Below, piece after piece: positions 35,297 through 47,817 of a stretch of DNA of 64,000 nucleotides. Each line of letters opens with the position of its first letter. The stretch's first letter is position 1. Source of the DNA: Cryptomeria japonica (taxonomy: Eukaryota > Streptophyta > Pinopsida > Cupressales > Cupressaceae); NCBI RefSeq assembly GCF_030272615.1, contig NC_081414.1, positions 764,689,413 to 764,753,412 of the forward strand. Direction: 5' to 3'. A program made the position numbers and the translations under genes. The notes beneath the pieces are model-generated. The model saw nothing but the letters and a program-made list of their open reading frames with translations. It did not search any database and was not told the DNA's origin.

Positions 35297-38200
35297 ATGA
35301 TCAAGAAGGAAGGTCCGAAGTTTAATAGAGAGAACTATAGGATATGGAGTGACACAATGAAAATTTACATCAAGAGTCTAGGACACTAGTATTGGGAACA
35401 TGTCAATACTAAATATGTTGCACCTACTAGGATTATGACTGATGATCAGAAGAAAGAGCTACAAGAAAACAATCAAGCATTAGAGGCTATTATCTGTTCT
35501 TTGTCTGATGCAGAGTATGTAGATGTTCATGGTCTAGAGACTGCATATGAGGTATGGCAAAAACTTGAAGATATTTATAAAAGTGATGAACATGTTAATA
35601 TTGCTAAAGAAGAAAGTCTAAGAGGAAAGTTTGATGACATGTGGATGGCTGAAGGTGAGAATATCCAATAGCATTGTCAAAGGATAAAAGAGATAGTTAG
35701 TGAAATTAAGAGTGCAAGAGGTAAAGTGGAAGATGCCACAGTGATCAGTAAGGTACTGAGAACCCTTCTACTGGTCTACGCTATCCAAGTTTTAGCCATT
35801 CAGAAGCTAAAATCTATTGACTAAACTAAGGTAACCCTTGACTCCATCATTGGCAAGCTTATTGCTTTTGAATTGAATGGTTATGATGGTAGTGTACAAA
35901 AATTTGAGTCTGCATTTAGAGCTTCTATTTCTAACCCATCTACGAGGAAAAGTAGAGATGTCAGTCACCATTATGAATCTAGATCCAGCAGAGAAGTTGA
36001 TGATGAAGACAGTTTAGTTGAGCTTGAAGCATTGTTGGCTAAGCAGTTTCCCAGAGGCACTGGTAAATATAGAGGTAAATTACCTTTAAAATGTTTTGCT
36101 TACAACAAGATTGGACATATAGCTGCTAATTGTCCTAATGTTGAAAATGAACACAATCGAGAGAAATTCAAGAAGTATAAGGGTAAAAGCAAGAGAGATA
36201 TTCTTATTGTTGTTGATGGTGGTATCACTGATGAGGAATCTGATGGTGATGCTAATGAAGATATTATGTTTGTAGTCATTAAATAAGAAATGTTTGATCA
36301 GAAGGCGTTAGTATCAAGGATGGACAACTTTGATGATTGGATCATTGATAGTGGTTATTCACATCACATGACCGGTGATCAGAGCAAATTTCTTTCTTTG
36401 AAGGAATTTAATGGCAGAGTTGTAAGATTTGGTAATGACTCACCCTACATGGTTAAAGATAAGGGATCTATTTCCCTTAATGGAAAGAGCAGTGCAGATG
36501 ATGTCTATTGGATTAAAGGCCTGAAGCACAATCTTTTGAGTGTGGCACAAATCAATGACATAGGATACCCATTGGAGTTTAAAAATGGTATGTGCAAAAT
36601 CTATGGGAGCCAAGGTGAACTGATTATAACTGAGAAGCAAACTAAAGGTAACCTATTTCACCTTAATCCTAAAGTCAGCAACTGTTTAATTGCAAAGATA
36701 GATGATAGTTGGCTTTGGGATAGGATATTTTGTCATATAAACTTTGATAACATTTATAAAGTGAGTAATTCCAAGACAGTGAGAGGTTTGCCTCAGTTGG
36801 ACAAACCGTTTAATGCTCTTTGTAAGGAATATCAGTTGGGAAAGATGACATCCTTGAATTTCAAGAGCAAATCTTTTTCAGTCGAGCATCTATTAGATTT
36901 GGTTCATACAGATCTTTGTGGACCAATAAGGACAAAAAGTATTCAAGGTGACAGATAATTTATGATCTTCACTGGTGATTTCTCAAGGATGATGTGGGTC
37001 ACATTCTTGAAGGATAAGACTGAAGCTTTTTGTAAGCTCAAGGCATTCAGGGCCTTAGCTAAGAAGGAGAGCAAAAAAAAGATAAAATGTCTGAGGACTG
37101 ATCAAGGCAGTGAATTTACTTTTGAGAAATTCACTAGATATTGTGAAGAAAATGGTGTCAAACAATAGCAGAATGGTATCGCAAAGAGAAATAATCAGTC
37201 AATTATTGAAGCTGCTAGGATGATGTTGATACAGGGAGGTGTAGCAAAAAAATTTGGAGAGAATATGTTAGCACGTCTATCTACACAATGAACTGGGTTC
37301 TGGTAAAAAGAGGTAAGGACAAGACTCCTTATGAATATTGGTATGGAAGATCACCTGATTTTAGTTATTTCAAGATATTTGGAAGCAAATGTTTTATTAA
37401 GAGAGGTGATTATGTCAACAAATTTGAGGCTAAAAGTGATGAAGGGTCATTTCTTGGTTATTCCACAAAGAGTAAGGCCTACAAGTGTTTTAACAACCGG
37501 ACACAGAGAATTATTGAGAGTGTTGATGTTCGAGTGGATGAATATCTTGAAGCCTCAGAGGGAACCAGTTTGGAGAAAAAGGATGAAGATCCTTGCATTT
37601 TGTTCTTGGAACCAGAAACTGTGAAATCTGAAACCGGTAAAGCAAATACTGATGTACCAGTTCAACCAAAATAAATAAATTTAGAAGATGATGATAATGA
37701 AGAAGATGAACATTAGGATAATGATCATGTTATACCAAGATATGTGAGACTCAATCACAATCTAGAGTAGATTATTGGGGATAAGGATGCTAGACTACTA
37801 ACTAGAAGAAGAATCAGAGAGAATTCTTGCATGATCTCCACTATCGAACCAAGAACTACTAAGGAATCATTTGGTGATAATCATTGGATTAAAGCTATGG
37901 AGGAGGAATTAGATCAAATTGAGAAGAACAACATATGGACCCTAGTACCTCGACCAGTAAATAAAAATGTGATAGGTACTAAGTGGGTATTCAGGAACAA
38001 GTTGAATGAAGATGGTGTTGTGGTTCACAAGAAAGCTAGGTTGGTTTGCAAAGGTTATGCACAAGAGGAAGGAGAAGATTATGGTGAGACTTTTGCACCA
38101 GTGGCAAGACTAGAAGGTGTCGGAACTTTACTTGCATTTGCAACATATAATAAATTCAAGGTATACTAGATGGATGTTAAGTCAACATTTTTGAATGGGA

Positions 38201-39373
38201 TATTGGAAGAAGAAGTATACATTGAGTAGCCAGATGGTTTTGACTGATGAGAAAGACATGGTATGTAGATTGCATAAGGCTTTATATGGATTAAAGAAAG
38301 CACCAAGAGAATGGTATGAAAGGCTTCATACACATCTAATGAAGATAGGATTTCTGAGAACTAGTGATGATAGTAACATTTATCTCAAATCTTAAGGAGA
38401 TAAAACATTGGTCAATGAAGTATTTGTAGATGATATCATATTCGGAGGAAATGATGACATGAGCAATGATTTTGCAAATGAAATGAAAAATGAGTTTGAA
38501 ATGTCTTTAGTGGGGGAGATAAAAAAATTCATAGGCTTGCAAATACAAAAAATGAAGAATGGTATTTTCATCACACAGTCTAAGTATGTGAAAGATGTCT
38601 TGCAGACATTTGGTATGAGTGATTGTAAACCAATTGGGACACCAATGGTTATGAGTTGTAAGTTGTCTAAGGAAGATGAATCCATATCTGTTGATGAGAA
38701 AGAATACAGGTCAATGATTGGAAAATTGCACTATGTTGTTCACAGTAGACCGGATATAGCTCATGCAATTGGTCTAGTTGCTAGATTCCAGAAGAATCCT
38801 AAGGAAACACATTTGATAGAAACCAAGAGGATTTTTAGATATCTGAAAGGTATTGTTGACTATGGATTATGGTATCCATATGGACGGAACTTTGACTTGA
38901 AAGTGTACACAGATGCAGATTGGGTAGGAAATGTTGATGACAAGAAAAGTACAACTGGTGGAGCATTTTTTCTTGGAGGAAGACTTGTTTCATGGAGTAG
39001 TAAGAAGAAGAGTTGTACATCACAATCTACTACTGAAGTTGAGTATGTTCTAGCTTACATGAATTGTACCCAAGCTATCTGGAGGCACATTTTGGAAGTT
39101 TTTAAGATGAAGATTTCAAAAGCTGTCAAAATCTTGTGTGATAATACAAGTGCCTTAAATATTTCCAAAAACTCTGGTTTGCACGCACAAACCAAGCATA
39201 TTGAATTGAAGTATCATTTCTTAAGGGAGAACGTGCAGAGTAAAGATGTGATATTGGATCATGTTTCTACCAAGGAGAAGCTTGCAAATATCTTTACTAA
39301 ACCTCTACCTAAGACTACTTTTGAGTATCTTAGAAGTCAGCTAGGGGTGTTACCCCTTCATGAGGTTAGTTGA
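35297..39373 (+). pseudogene. Copia-1 gag-pol polyprotein, multiply interrupted
   Basis: The polyprotein order is normal: gag with one CCHC-type knuckle (KCFAYNKIGHIAANC, second Cys replaced by Tyr), protease (WIIDSGYSHHM near 36339), GAG-pre-integrase and integrase (HTDLCGPIRTK, RTDQGSEF), reverse transcriptase (TFLNGILEEE; KALYGLKKAPREWY; catalytic FVDD near 38424) and RNase H (VYTDADWVG; WSSKKKSCTSQSTTEVEY), ending at TGA 39371-39373. In-frame stops are at 35387, 35669, 35822, 36284, 36956, 37166, 37672, 37714, 37768, 38167, 38227 and 38393, all TAG or TAA. Frameshifts lie between 37168 and 37288 and near 38240. It cannot make a functional product. Confidence 0.9.
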
Positions 39374-39697
39374 GCATGATGTAGATTGCATCAGTCCTAG
39401 AGCTACTTGTAGAAATTTTTTAGAAGGATTGATGTATAAGTGGAGTTATTCCATAGGGGGAGCATCAAGTTGCAGGTTGTTGATGTTCAATAATGAAATT
39501 TGACATTACATGTTTTACTTTTAATTTGGCATTGTTGTCAAAGGGGGAGAAGAACTATGTGATTTGTATGATTGACAGAGAGAAGGTAGACAAGGTGAAT
39601 ACTTGGTAATGTAAACCAAGATTCCTATTCGCAATCACAACTCACAACAATCAATGGTATTGATCTTTGTATTGCCATCAATGCCAAATGGGGATAT

Positions 39698-41118
39698 TGT
39701 TGGCATTTGCATGAAGATTTCATTAATAATATACATTATGTTGTCATTGATGTCAATTAACTAGTAATGATATTGTTGATATTATTGTAATATTGTTTTG
39801 TAACTAGTAGGAAGAGCTAAGTGAAGGAAACTGTAACCGGTAGGTAAGTTTGCGGAGTGAACCGGTATTTCTATGTATTAAAGAGTTGAATCGGTAAACC
39901 CTACCTGTTGTTTTTGATAAACCCTAACTGATTAAGTTTTGTGAATTGGTTATATTGTTTTTTGATATAATGATGAGCGGCAATGATTATGACATGTATG
40001 ATTATTGTATGAAGAGAATCTCAAGTTATTTTGGTGTGTTGATGAAAAAAATTGTCTAGGGAATGAGCAAGTATATTACATATAATACAAAGCGTGTGAC
40101 GGGTTACTAAGTTCGATGAAGTGGTGATCAAGGAGTGGTTGAGTTTTTCTTGATTGATGTGAAGAGGTTGCTATGTAATCCAATGGTCATACTTGAACTA
40201 AATTGTTTGTAATCTCTATGAGAGGATTAGGTTTTTGTTGTGTTAACAACCTGATTAATTTGTTTATAAGGTCGATGAATTGTTTAGTTTCAAAGTTGGA
40301 AAAGTTTTAGTTGTGTGTGTGGTTGCTGAACCGGATGATGTATCTAGAGTTTGAGTAAAGGTAGATAGAAGCATGAAAAGGATCTAAACAAGAAAGTGTA
40401 GTGCTATTCAAATAGATCAGAAAACTCCTATTGTTTTCTAATAATTACAACATAATTGAAATCCCCTAACCGGGTAAGATCTAACAAGCTTGGTGCTATT
40501 CAAATCCTCTAACAAGGTGATCCATTAGGTTGGATTTTTAAATCCTCTACCGAGATTACTCATCACAAGGTATTGTTTCTAACAAGGCATTATAGTCAAT
40601 CCCTTAACCGGGTGGTCCCTAACAGTATTTGTTCTTAACAGGACTTTTGTAAAGCTTTAACAGGCTTGGCTCCTAACAGGGCAAACTTTAGAAGAGTTTA
40701 GATAGTTATCTTGTGAGTCTCATCTCACCGTGGTTTTTCCTATTTGGGTTTCCATGTCAAAAATATTGTGTCAAGTGGTGAATATTTTGAGGTTATGTTC
40801 TTATGGTTGATTTGCTTAACTACTTAATCGACTTTGATAAGTCATGATAACCAGAGACATTGTGAAATGAAGGTTTACTACATAAGTAAAAGCATTTAGA
40901 TGTTTATGAGTTTGAAGTTGTTTACTATTAATTTGTTGTAACAGTCAACCAGTTTATCTTAAGAGTTTTTATCTTGACAGTAATATTGCATTGATAGTTC
41001 TAAGTTTACTTTGAGAGATTGATATTGAGATTGGTGAATTTATTATCAGTTTTTCTATCTACTGATTCAGCCCCCCTCTCAGTAGTTGACTGGATTCTAT
41101 TCTTTCATCATACCATCA
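39698..41118 (+). repeat. Copia-1 3' LTR
   Basis: A 1421-bp partner of 33842-35226, TGTTGGCATTTGC...CATACCATCA. The stem-loop is at 41059-41085 (CTACTGA/TCAGTAG). Confidence 0.9.
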
Positions 41119-42544
41119 CCCTGCTCCTCTCGCCTCTATTGTACCTGTCTAGGAGCATCCTCACTGTCAGGGCTCGCCGCCTCACCCATCTCTACATCCA
41201 TTACAGCCTCTCCTCCCCTATCACCATCTGCATCTCCACCAACTACTCCTAAAGACCCTCCCACTCCCCTTCAGTGTTGTCATCCTGTGATAGATGATCT
41301 ATTATTGCTAGCACCTAGATCTCCTCCTCCCCTCCTAGGTGTCACCTCTCTCTAAGATCACGCTAGCACATCATCACCCTCATCTATCTGAGGGCCATTC
41401 TCTCCAGGATCTATGAATCGTGGGACTGGATGTCTCTGGAACTAATCCCTAAACTGGGGAATTACCCCCACATCTGCAACATCCTCCAGATACTCCCACC
41501 ATTGTGGTTGTAAACCTACTAACTCCTGCATGGATAGGGAATATGATAGTATAGACCTCCCATCCTCACCTCTCCTCATCAGTAAATCGTGCATAAGCTA
41601 TAAAATCCTGGGAGATACTCTATGGCTGCTCATACTGCCTCAAAACTCTACTAACCACAAACCGCTCAATAATCATTGTGGATCTACCAACAAGTGGTTA
41701 AGTCATAAACATATCTCTTTGTTGCCTCCTCCAATCATCCCACACCTTTAAACCCCTGTAAGGTCTCCAAACTACTGCAATCATATTATCTAGTTGTCTC
41801 CTCCAGTAGTCAGTCTTTCCCAAGTGGGGTTGTGTAATATATCCTTAATATCAATACACAATGGGTTGACCCTCCTCTCATGCATCATCTACAATCGACC
41901 TACAAACTAGGATGTGCTCCCAAGCCCAAATTTGTAGAACCAAAACACATTCTACCATACTATTCGCCCCTCTATAGATGATCTCGTGCATCTCATGGTA
42001 CATGTGTGCTAGTAAACATCATCTCCAACCTAATCTGACAAGATGAGTAAGCAATCTCTCCAGCATCCTACCCCATCCACACAAAAATCCATGTTGTCCC
42101 CTATCTGAAATCACAAAATAACCTATAATCCCAACCACAAGAAAGGGGGAACTGTGCACCATATCTGATTAAAATATCATCCTAGGTGATAGAATGGTCC
42201 AGTATAGAGTCATCGTGAAAAATGTGTCTTAGTGCCTCAATCCCCTGTCATGGTGCAACATCGTAACCCACCTTATCTCTAGAAAAAGGTATCCTCAAAA
42301 TCTTGTATATGTGCTCAAAAGTTATAGTCATCTCCTCGGTTGGCAAGTGGAATATGTTATGCTCGATATGGAATCGCTCAACTAACGCAGTCAACAATCT
42401 ATGATTCACACTGATATCAGGCATCGAAAGCAAATATCTGAATCCACACAACCCAATGTGATCTCTATGTGCATCTAATAAGTCTCACACTAATCTCATA
42501 GTAGGTGGATATGTGCATCTAAACTGTATATTTGGCAACTGAAC

Positions 42545-43023
42545 CTGCAAAATTGAACAAAAAAACATCAGTACGCAATCAAATTTGTGCTAAGAATGTG
42601 TTAAACATGCTAAAGAATCCAAATTTACAACATTTAAAATCCAAAATTGTTGTTTGGACCTTCAAAAATACTTGTTGTTTTCCATACAAGTTACCACAAA
42701 AAAGCAAAAACTCATACGAGTAAACTCTACAAACCATATGAGAAAACTATCCCATATGAGCTACCGTGCCATCCTAGATGGTCTATGAAGAACACACTCA
42801 TATGATTTAAGGGTATATGTCATACAATAATACATACATGATGATACAAGAAAAGAAAATTAGCTAGTTACTCGTACGAGAAACCCTAGCTAACCATACA
42901 ACAAAACGACAAGGGATGAAATAAAACGAAACTAAGAACGAAAAATTCACAAAATGAGAAATTAAAGAGGCTCAAGATTGATCACTTACTGTTGTTGGGT
43001 AGTTTCACACAAGAATTGGTATC
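42545..43023. other. Upstream or intron sequence of the PMD gene
   Basis: Follows the splice acceptor of the PMD exon on the minus strand. It holds reversed TCGTACGAG-like motifs (for example at 42710 and 42874) resembling the X internal DNA at 23.2 and 25.8 kb. That hints that the PMD region and the left part of X belong together. No earlier exon was recognised. Confidence 0.4.
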
Positions 43024-43154
43024 TTTTAGAAGGCAATAGGTCGATTCATTATGGTTTTTAAATTCATTGATTATATCTATCTAACCATGCATGCAATGAT
43101 TTATTGAAGTGTTTGTGCCTTACAACTTATAGATTACCACTTTTCACACACACA
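43024..43154 (+). repeat. X 3' LTR, truncated to its last ~130 bp
   Basis: Matches the end of the X 5' LTR (about 22921-23051) from TTTTAGAAGGCAATAGG to the CA run. The CA run is one unit longer here, and then the ACAAA target duplication follows. The missing 870 bp and the polypurine tract were lost by deletion. Confidence 0.75.
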
Positions 43155-44266
43155 ACAAAGATATTGATTCTTGTTTCTTGCCTAGTCATTAGACTAGTCT
43201 ATATCCAAGAAACAATGCTCCACCACTGGTGCATTTTTCTATCATCAACAGTTCTACCCCAATCAACATTTGTATATGTAATCAGAGTGAGATAATTACT
43301 CCTAGGATACCATAAACCATAATCAATTGTATTCTTCAAGTATCTATCTTTTCTACCTTCACATATGTCTCCCATTGAGCTACTTAAAATATTCCTACCA
43401 TACATACAACTTGCATGATATCAGGCTTGGATGTAGTTAGATATAGAAAACTTCCAATCACATGTCTATATAGAGTTTGATCACCTATAGGAGATTTGTC
43501 ATCATTACTCAGCTTACATCCAATCACCATAGATATGCTAACTAGCTTGTAATATCCCATCTTAAACTTATTCAACATCTCTTTCACGTCCTTGGTTTGA
43601 GAAATGAAAATGTCTTTATTAGACTGAGAAATCTGCAAACTAAATGAAAAGGATAACTCACCTAGCATAGACATTTCAAATTATTTATGTATTTCCTCTG
43701 CAAATTCTTTGCACATATTGTTATTAATTCCATCAAATATAATATCATCAACATAATCAACAACAATTAATTAATGGTCACCTTTTGATTTGATGTATAG
43801 ATTGTTGTTTGCAATACCTCTTTTAAATCCTTGTTGTTGCAGGTATTTATCCAATCTAGCATACCAAGGCCTAGGGTCTTGTTTGAGTCCATAAAGTGCT
43901 TTCTTCTATTTTCACACATATTCCTAATTCTTTATTAGCTAAAGTCCTTTATGATCCTCAATATATACGTCTTCTTCAAGGTTTTCATTTATGAATGTTG
44001 GCTAAATATTTGTGTGATATACTTTTAAGTTCTTGTAGACCAAGAATGCCAAAACACTTTGATTTCTTCTAGTCTAGAAATGGGAGAAAATTTTTCTTCA
44101 AATTCAATGCCTTCTACTTGAGCATATCCCTTGCAAACTAATCTTGCCTTCTAAGTTCCCATGTCTCATTCGTTTATATATGTTTTAATTCTTCTTATAT
44201 ATATTTAATCCAACTTTCATCTTCTTAGGAAAATTATTAGGCTCTATCATAGATAACAAAGAGAAT

Positions 44267-44817
44267 ATAACAAGGTGGAGAAGCTAGAAGTTCAAATCAG
44301 CAAGCTGGAGGAAGGGAAGGTTGCCATGAAGAACTTCTTGATTTTGATTTCGGAGATCCTCAACTCTACGACCAGGAACATGGAGGAAATAGCCAAATAC
44401 CTTGATGGTCCCAGCCCTACCAAGTCTATTGTGGACCTTGATGTTGAAGAGGCTGCTACTGAGGCTGGGAATGTGGATAGTGCTCCTGGAGGTGTAGCTA
44501 AAAGGACCAAGGCGATCTTGAAAAAGGCTGCCTTGGCTTCTTCTAAGGAAATCCCAATTCTCAGGGAGAATATCAAAGAAATGCAAGAGATTAGCAAGAA
44601 ATTGGCTAATGCCCTTAAAAACATAATGTAATTTGTCTTTTTTTTTGTTTTTGTTGGTTGTTGTTGGTAGTGTTGGACTTTTGTGCTAGCTTTTGCCCAG
44701 CACTTTGCTGGTTTTTTTGTTGTCTATCCCATTTAGTTTTTTAATGCTTTTATCTTTTATGGTTCCTTTGTAAAGAGTTTCGGAGTCCCTTCAAAACCTG
44801 ATTTTCCTGTAATTAAA
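44267..44817 (+). mobile_element. Retroposon 3, 5'-truncated, 12-bp target duplication
   Basis: A 551-bp insert flanked by AACAAAGAGAAT (44255-44266 and 44818-44829). Copia-4 has the empty site at 60489-60500. It ends with the shared palindrome (GTTTCGGAGTCCCTT then AAAACC) and TAATTAAAAA, like retroposons 1 and 2. Confidence 0.88.
44269..44631 (+). CDS. Coiled-coil protein fragment of retroposon 3
   Basis: A frame open from the truncated 5' end of the insert to TAA 44629-44631, with no internal stop and no ATG at its start. The product is Lys/Glu-rich with heptad-like pattern (VEKLEVQISKLEEGK at the front; EIPILRENIKEMQEISKKL near the end). It occupies the same position and has the same character as the C-terminal part of the retroposon 2 protein. 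Being 5'-truncated and lacking a promoter, it is probably not expressed. No enzymatic domain. Confidence 0.5.
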   Translation, partial: NKVEKLEVQISKLEEGKVAMKNFLILISEILNSTTRNMEEIAKYLDGPSPTKSIVDLDVEEAATEAGNVDSAPGGVAKRTKAILKKAALASSKEIPILRENIKEMQEISKKLANALKNIM

Positions 44818-47092
44818 AACAAAGAGAATTTTTCACTTTGTGATATTTTTTGTAACCTTCTTCTTGTTTGTACTACCTCATTATTATCACTAATAAGTTG
44901 ATCTTTGGAGTGATCTCTCTAGACATACCTTGTAGGTTTTTTTGTATCCTTCCTTTTAGGATATCATTTATTTGATTCTTCATTAATGAGTTTTGATTCA
45001 TCTAAATCAATGTCTAATGAGAGCTTGTGTTTTTATGCCTCATCCACATTTACATTTTCATTTTCAACAATATTTTGCAATCTCTTGGTGTAGCATCTAT
45101 ATGCATTGATTCTTGTTGAGTATTCAAGAAAGATACCTTCATCAAACCATGAGTCAAACTTACCCAAGTTATTTTAATCTCTTCTTATAAAAAATTTGCT
45201 ACCAAATAGTCTAAAATATTTGACAGATTCATGTCTGTCATTTCATATTTCATATGGGTTCTTTGTGTTATTCCCTCTTGTTTGTCCTCTATTAAGAATA
45301 TAGACAATAGTATGAACAACATATTTCTAAAATATTTCAGTTAATTTGGCTTCATTCCACATTGTTATTTTTATATATTAAATTGTTTTATTTTTCTTTT
45401 CCACTATTCCATTTTGTTGAGGAGTCCTTGGAGTAGAATACTATCTTCTTATCCCATGATTTTCACTAAACTCTTAAAACTCATTAGTGGTAAACTCACC
45501 ACATCTATCAAACTTTAGGCACTTGATCTTAGAGCCAATCTCATTTTCTACCATAGATTTGGAATCTTTTAATCTATCAAAAGCATAAAACTTTTCTTTC
45601 AAGAAAGCAACCCAAGTCATTATAGAAATATTATCAATAGGAAATATGAGGCACATTTCACCTTGTAGACTTCTTATCTTTATTTGTCTACAGAGATCAA
45701 TATGAATCAAATCTAGAGTATTTGATGTTGAATACTCATTTGATATGAAACTTTATCTTTTTTCCTTCCCTTTTTGACACTATTTACATAAGGTGCTTAA
45801 AGGTTTTCAATTTTAGGAATACCTCTTAGAATATGCTTAGAGCTGATATTCACAATTCCCCATCAAAATTAAAATGAACCATTATTTTATGGCGTGTAAC
45901 TAATTCTCATCCATTTGAATCATGCAACACATGTCCATTTCTTTCATTGAGTATATATAGATTATTGTAAGGGCTATATGCATCTGCAATCAATTGTCCA
46001 TAAGTTATCTTCCTAATTTCACATCCTTTGTTATAAAATATGACATTATATTCTTGATCACACATATAGTTGATACTCATTAGATTATGCTTAAGTCCTT
46101 CAACATATAACACATATTTATCCTTGTTTCCCCTTTGTTAATACTAACAACTTGTTTGTTCCTACTATGTTTGCAGTATCACTGCTTCTAAATATCACTA
46201 TGCCTTCACCAATTCCCTTTAGAGAAATTTCGCACCCACCATGTAGTTTGAGTGGCCACTATCGATATACCACTTACTTCTTTCATCTTGTGAATGAAAT
46301 ACAACATGAACAAGAAAAGAATTTTCTATCTTTTGATATCGTTCCTTCACTTTTCATTCCTTTTTAGGTTCATTCACTTGATTTGCAACAATGTTCACTT
46401 TCTTAATTTCTTTTGGAGCAACATTGTTTTTCCACTTTTTTTGTGTAGAAAGCTTCACAAAGCGACTTCTATAAAATATTTTTATATGCCCAAAATTGTT
46501 ACACTTGTGACATATCATATTTAAATCAACCAAATGTGCAATATTATTTTCTCTTAGCAAATCACTTCTTCTTATGTTGACTTTACGATCAATAGGCTTA
46601 TGACCAAATTAATAAAAGGAAAAATAGTAACTAGAGAATGATTAATTAAACACAGTTGGGTGTGGTTTCCTTGTAGGAGTAGGTCCTTTGAATCTCATCT
46701 TTCGATTGTTGACTTTCATAAATACATTATCCTTTATCTTGTCTTCAATATTCTTGGATGCACAAAACTTGGTTCACCTTTCTTTGTATTATTCTTTTGA
46801 AAAGGTGCAGTAGTCTTTGAGTTCTGACCTTTTCTAATTCCAAGCCCTATCTTGATGAAGGGAGACCTTTGACTATTTAAGATCTAAGCTTCTAAAACTT
46901 TAGTGCTCCTAAAACTTTAGGCTTTTGTCTAGTTTCCCATTTGCAATCTCCAAGACCTTTCTCAAAGATACCATTCCTAATTCAAGATGTTCAAAATCCT
47001 TTTCTTTTTCCTTTAATTTTTATATCACAAATTCTATTTTCTTTGCTGAACTTCTTTAAGTTGACAATCAACTTTTTTAGATTCTTCAAGCT

Positions 47093-47415
47093 TGTGAGAA
47101 TTTGCCTATAGCAACCCAAGATCTAGAGGCCAAATGAATAGCACATAAGAGAGAAAAAAAATTGACAAGAATGAATTGTATTCCTATCAAGATGCAAAAT
47201 ACCTAACTAAGTACAATGTACATGAGATTGCTTATAAAGGCAAGGCTATAGGGAAATGTGAGCACACAATCATGATATGTGGCCCAATGAGATACAAGGG
47301 TAGGTAGGAGAATTCCAAGAGCCATAGTTATGTGAAGTTAAAAGTAGAAATTTAAGAGAACCCATAGCAACAAAATTAAAGAGTACAAGATAAAGAGAGT
47401 CCTAATCACACAAGA
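47093..47415 (-). repeat. Z 3' LTR (approximate right border)
   Basis: Matches 57001-57220 closely, then diverges. A C-rich tract on the plus strand at 47416-47429 and 47457-47472 would be a G-rich polypurine tract on the element's own strand, which places the border near 47415. Confidence 0.5.
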
Positions 47416-47817
47416 CCCCCCCGCCCCCCACAATTCACTCAATCAAAGAACCTTCCTCCCTCCCTCACCCCCAAAAAAAGATAATTGGCACTTTATACTT
47501 AGTGTGATTACAATGACCACTTGCAAAACAAGGCAAGGTGGACTTCTAATTTCAATGTTTACAACTTTTAAAAGTAGGCTATAGCAGACTTTAGTGACAA
47601 ATGTAAAAGACCAAATGAAGATCCTAGCATTACAAACTTACCAAAATGGACCAAAAATGACCATATGTTAAAAGTAAAATTTATACTCACAATCACTACA
47701 AACTGATAGCATATATGTGAAGTAAACAAAAAATAATGCTCTTTAAAAAAAACTACACCTAAAAAGGAGTCTGTATGAGCCCGAACGAATCCTCTGAAGT
47801 TGCAAAAATGAGAATTA
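47416..47817. other. Z internal region, left part
   Basis: Non-coding apart from the C-rich (minus-strand G-rich) tracts at 47416-47429 and 47457-47472. It ends at the copia-3 target duplication AATTA (47813-47817). Confidence 0.5.

Larger units (their letters stand above)
33842..41118 (+). mobile_element. Copia-1: full-length Ty1/copia retrotransposon, 7.3 kb
   Basis: Two LTRs (33842-35226 and 39698-41118), an initiator-Met primer-binding site, gag-pol and a purine tract (CAAATGGGGATAT) before the 3' LTR. The flanks TCCTG (33837-33841) and CCCTG (41119-41123) match at 4 of 5 bases. The LTRs differ by many substitutions, and the 3' LTR has an extra repeat segment near 40480-40520, so the insertion is not recent. 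It interrupts the PMD gene. Confidence 0.9.
33468..42544 (-). pseudogene. Plant mobile domain (PMD) protein gene, antisense in X, split by copia-1
   Basis: PMD proteins are a plant family that includes the Arabidopsis silencing factors MAIN and MAIL1 and many transposon-borne members. The coding strand runs 42544-41119, then resumes at 33841 after copia-1 and stops at TAG (33468-33470). An AG acceptor lies at 42545-42546. Diagnostic blocks in order: LCGFRYLLSMPDI, then ALVERFHIEHNIFHLPTEEM with TITFEHIYKILRIPF (about 42450-42270), and VLQIWAWEHILVCR (about 41950-41910). The tail ends in a proline run and an acidic stretch (PPPPPRGDEGEEES). In-frame stops are visible (TGA between RLV and DLL near 42494, and others), so it is dead. 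It lies antisense to the X and Y LTRs. PMD genes carried by LTR elements and Mutator-like transposons are known, so this one may be element-borne. Confidence 0.75.
22050..43154 (+). mobile_element. X: 21.1-kb LTR-element interval inserted in copia-2
   Basis: The borders are TGTAATACC (22050) and ...TTTTCACACACACA (43154), with the 5-bp duplication ACAAA at 22045-22049 and 43155-43159. The empty site is present in copia-4 at 59298-59302. The left end is a full LTR followed by a gypsy-like primer-binding site. The right end keeps only about 130 bp of the matching LTR end. Inside lie a solo copia LTR, gypsy-like Y sequences, an antisense PMD gene and copia-1. Without the solo LTR and copia-1 it measures about 12.6 kb. 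No reverse transcriptase of its own was seen, so it was non-autonomous or has lost pol. Whether Y and PMD are original parts of X or later arrivals is unresolved. Confidence 0.75.
43155..47092 (-). pseudogene. Copia-2 gag-pol fragment
   Basis: Reads on the minus strand. Gag is a lysine-rich coiled stretch plus one knuckle (MICHKCNNFGHIKIFY, last Cys replaced by Tyr, about 46510-46460). Pre-integrase is at about 46113-45907 and the integrase core at 45710-45474 (LCRQIKIRSLQGEM; KCLKFDRCGEF). After retroposon 3 come reverse transcriptase (YVDDIIFDG near 43750; MSMLGELSFSFSLQIS) and RNase H (TYTNVDW) down to 43155. Many stops and shifts. The missing RNase H end lies at 21475-22049, on the other side of X. 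Confidence 0.8.
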
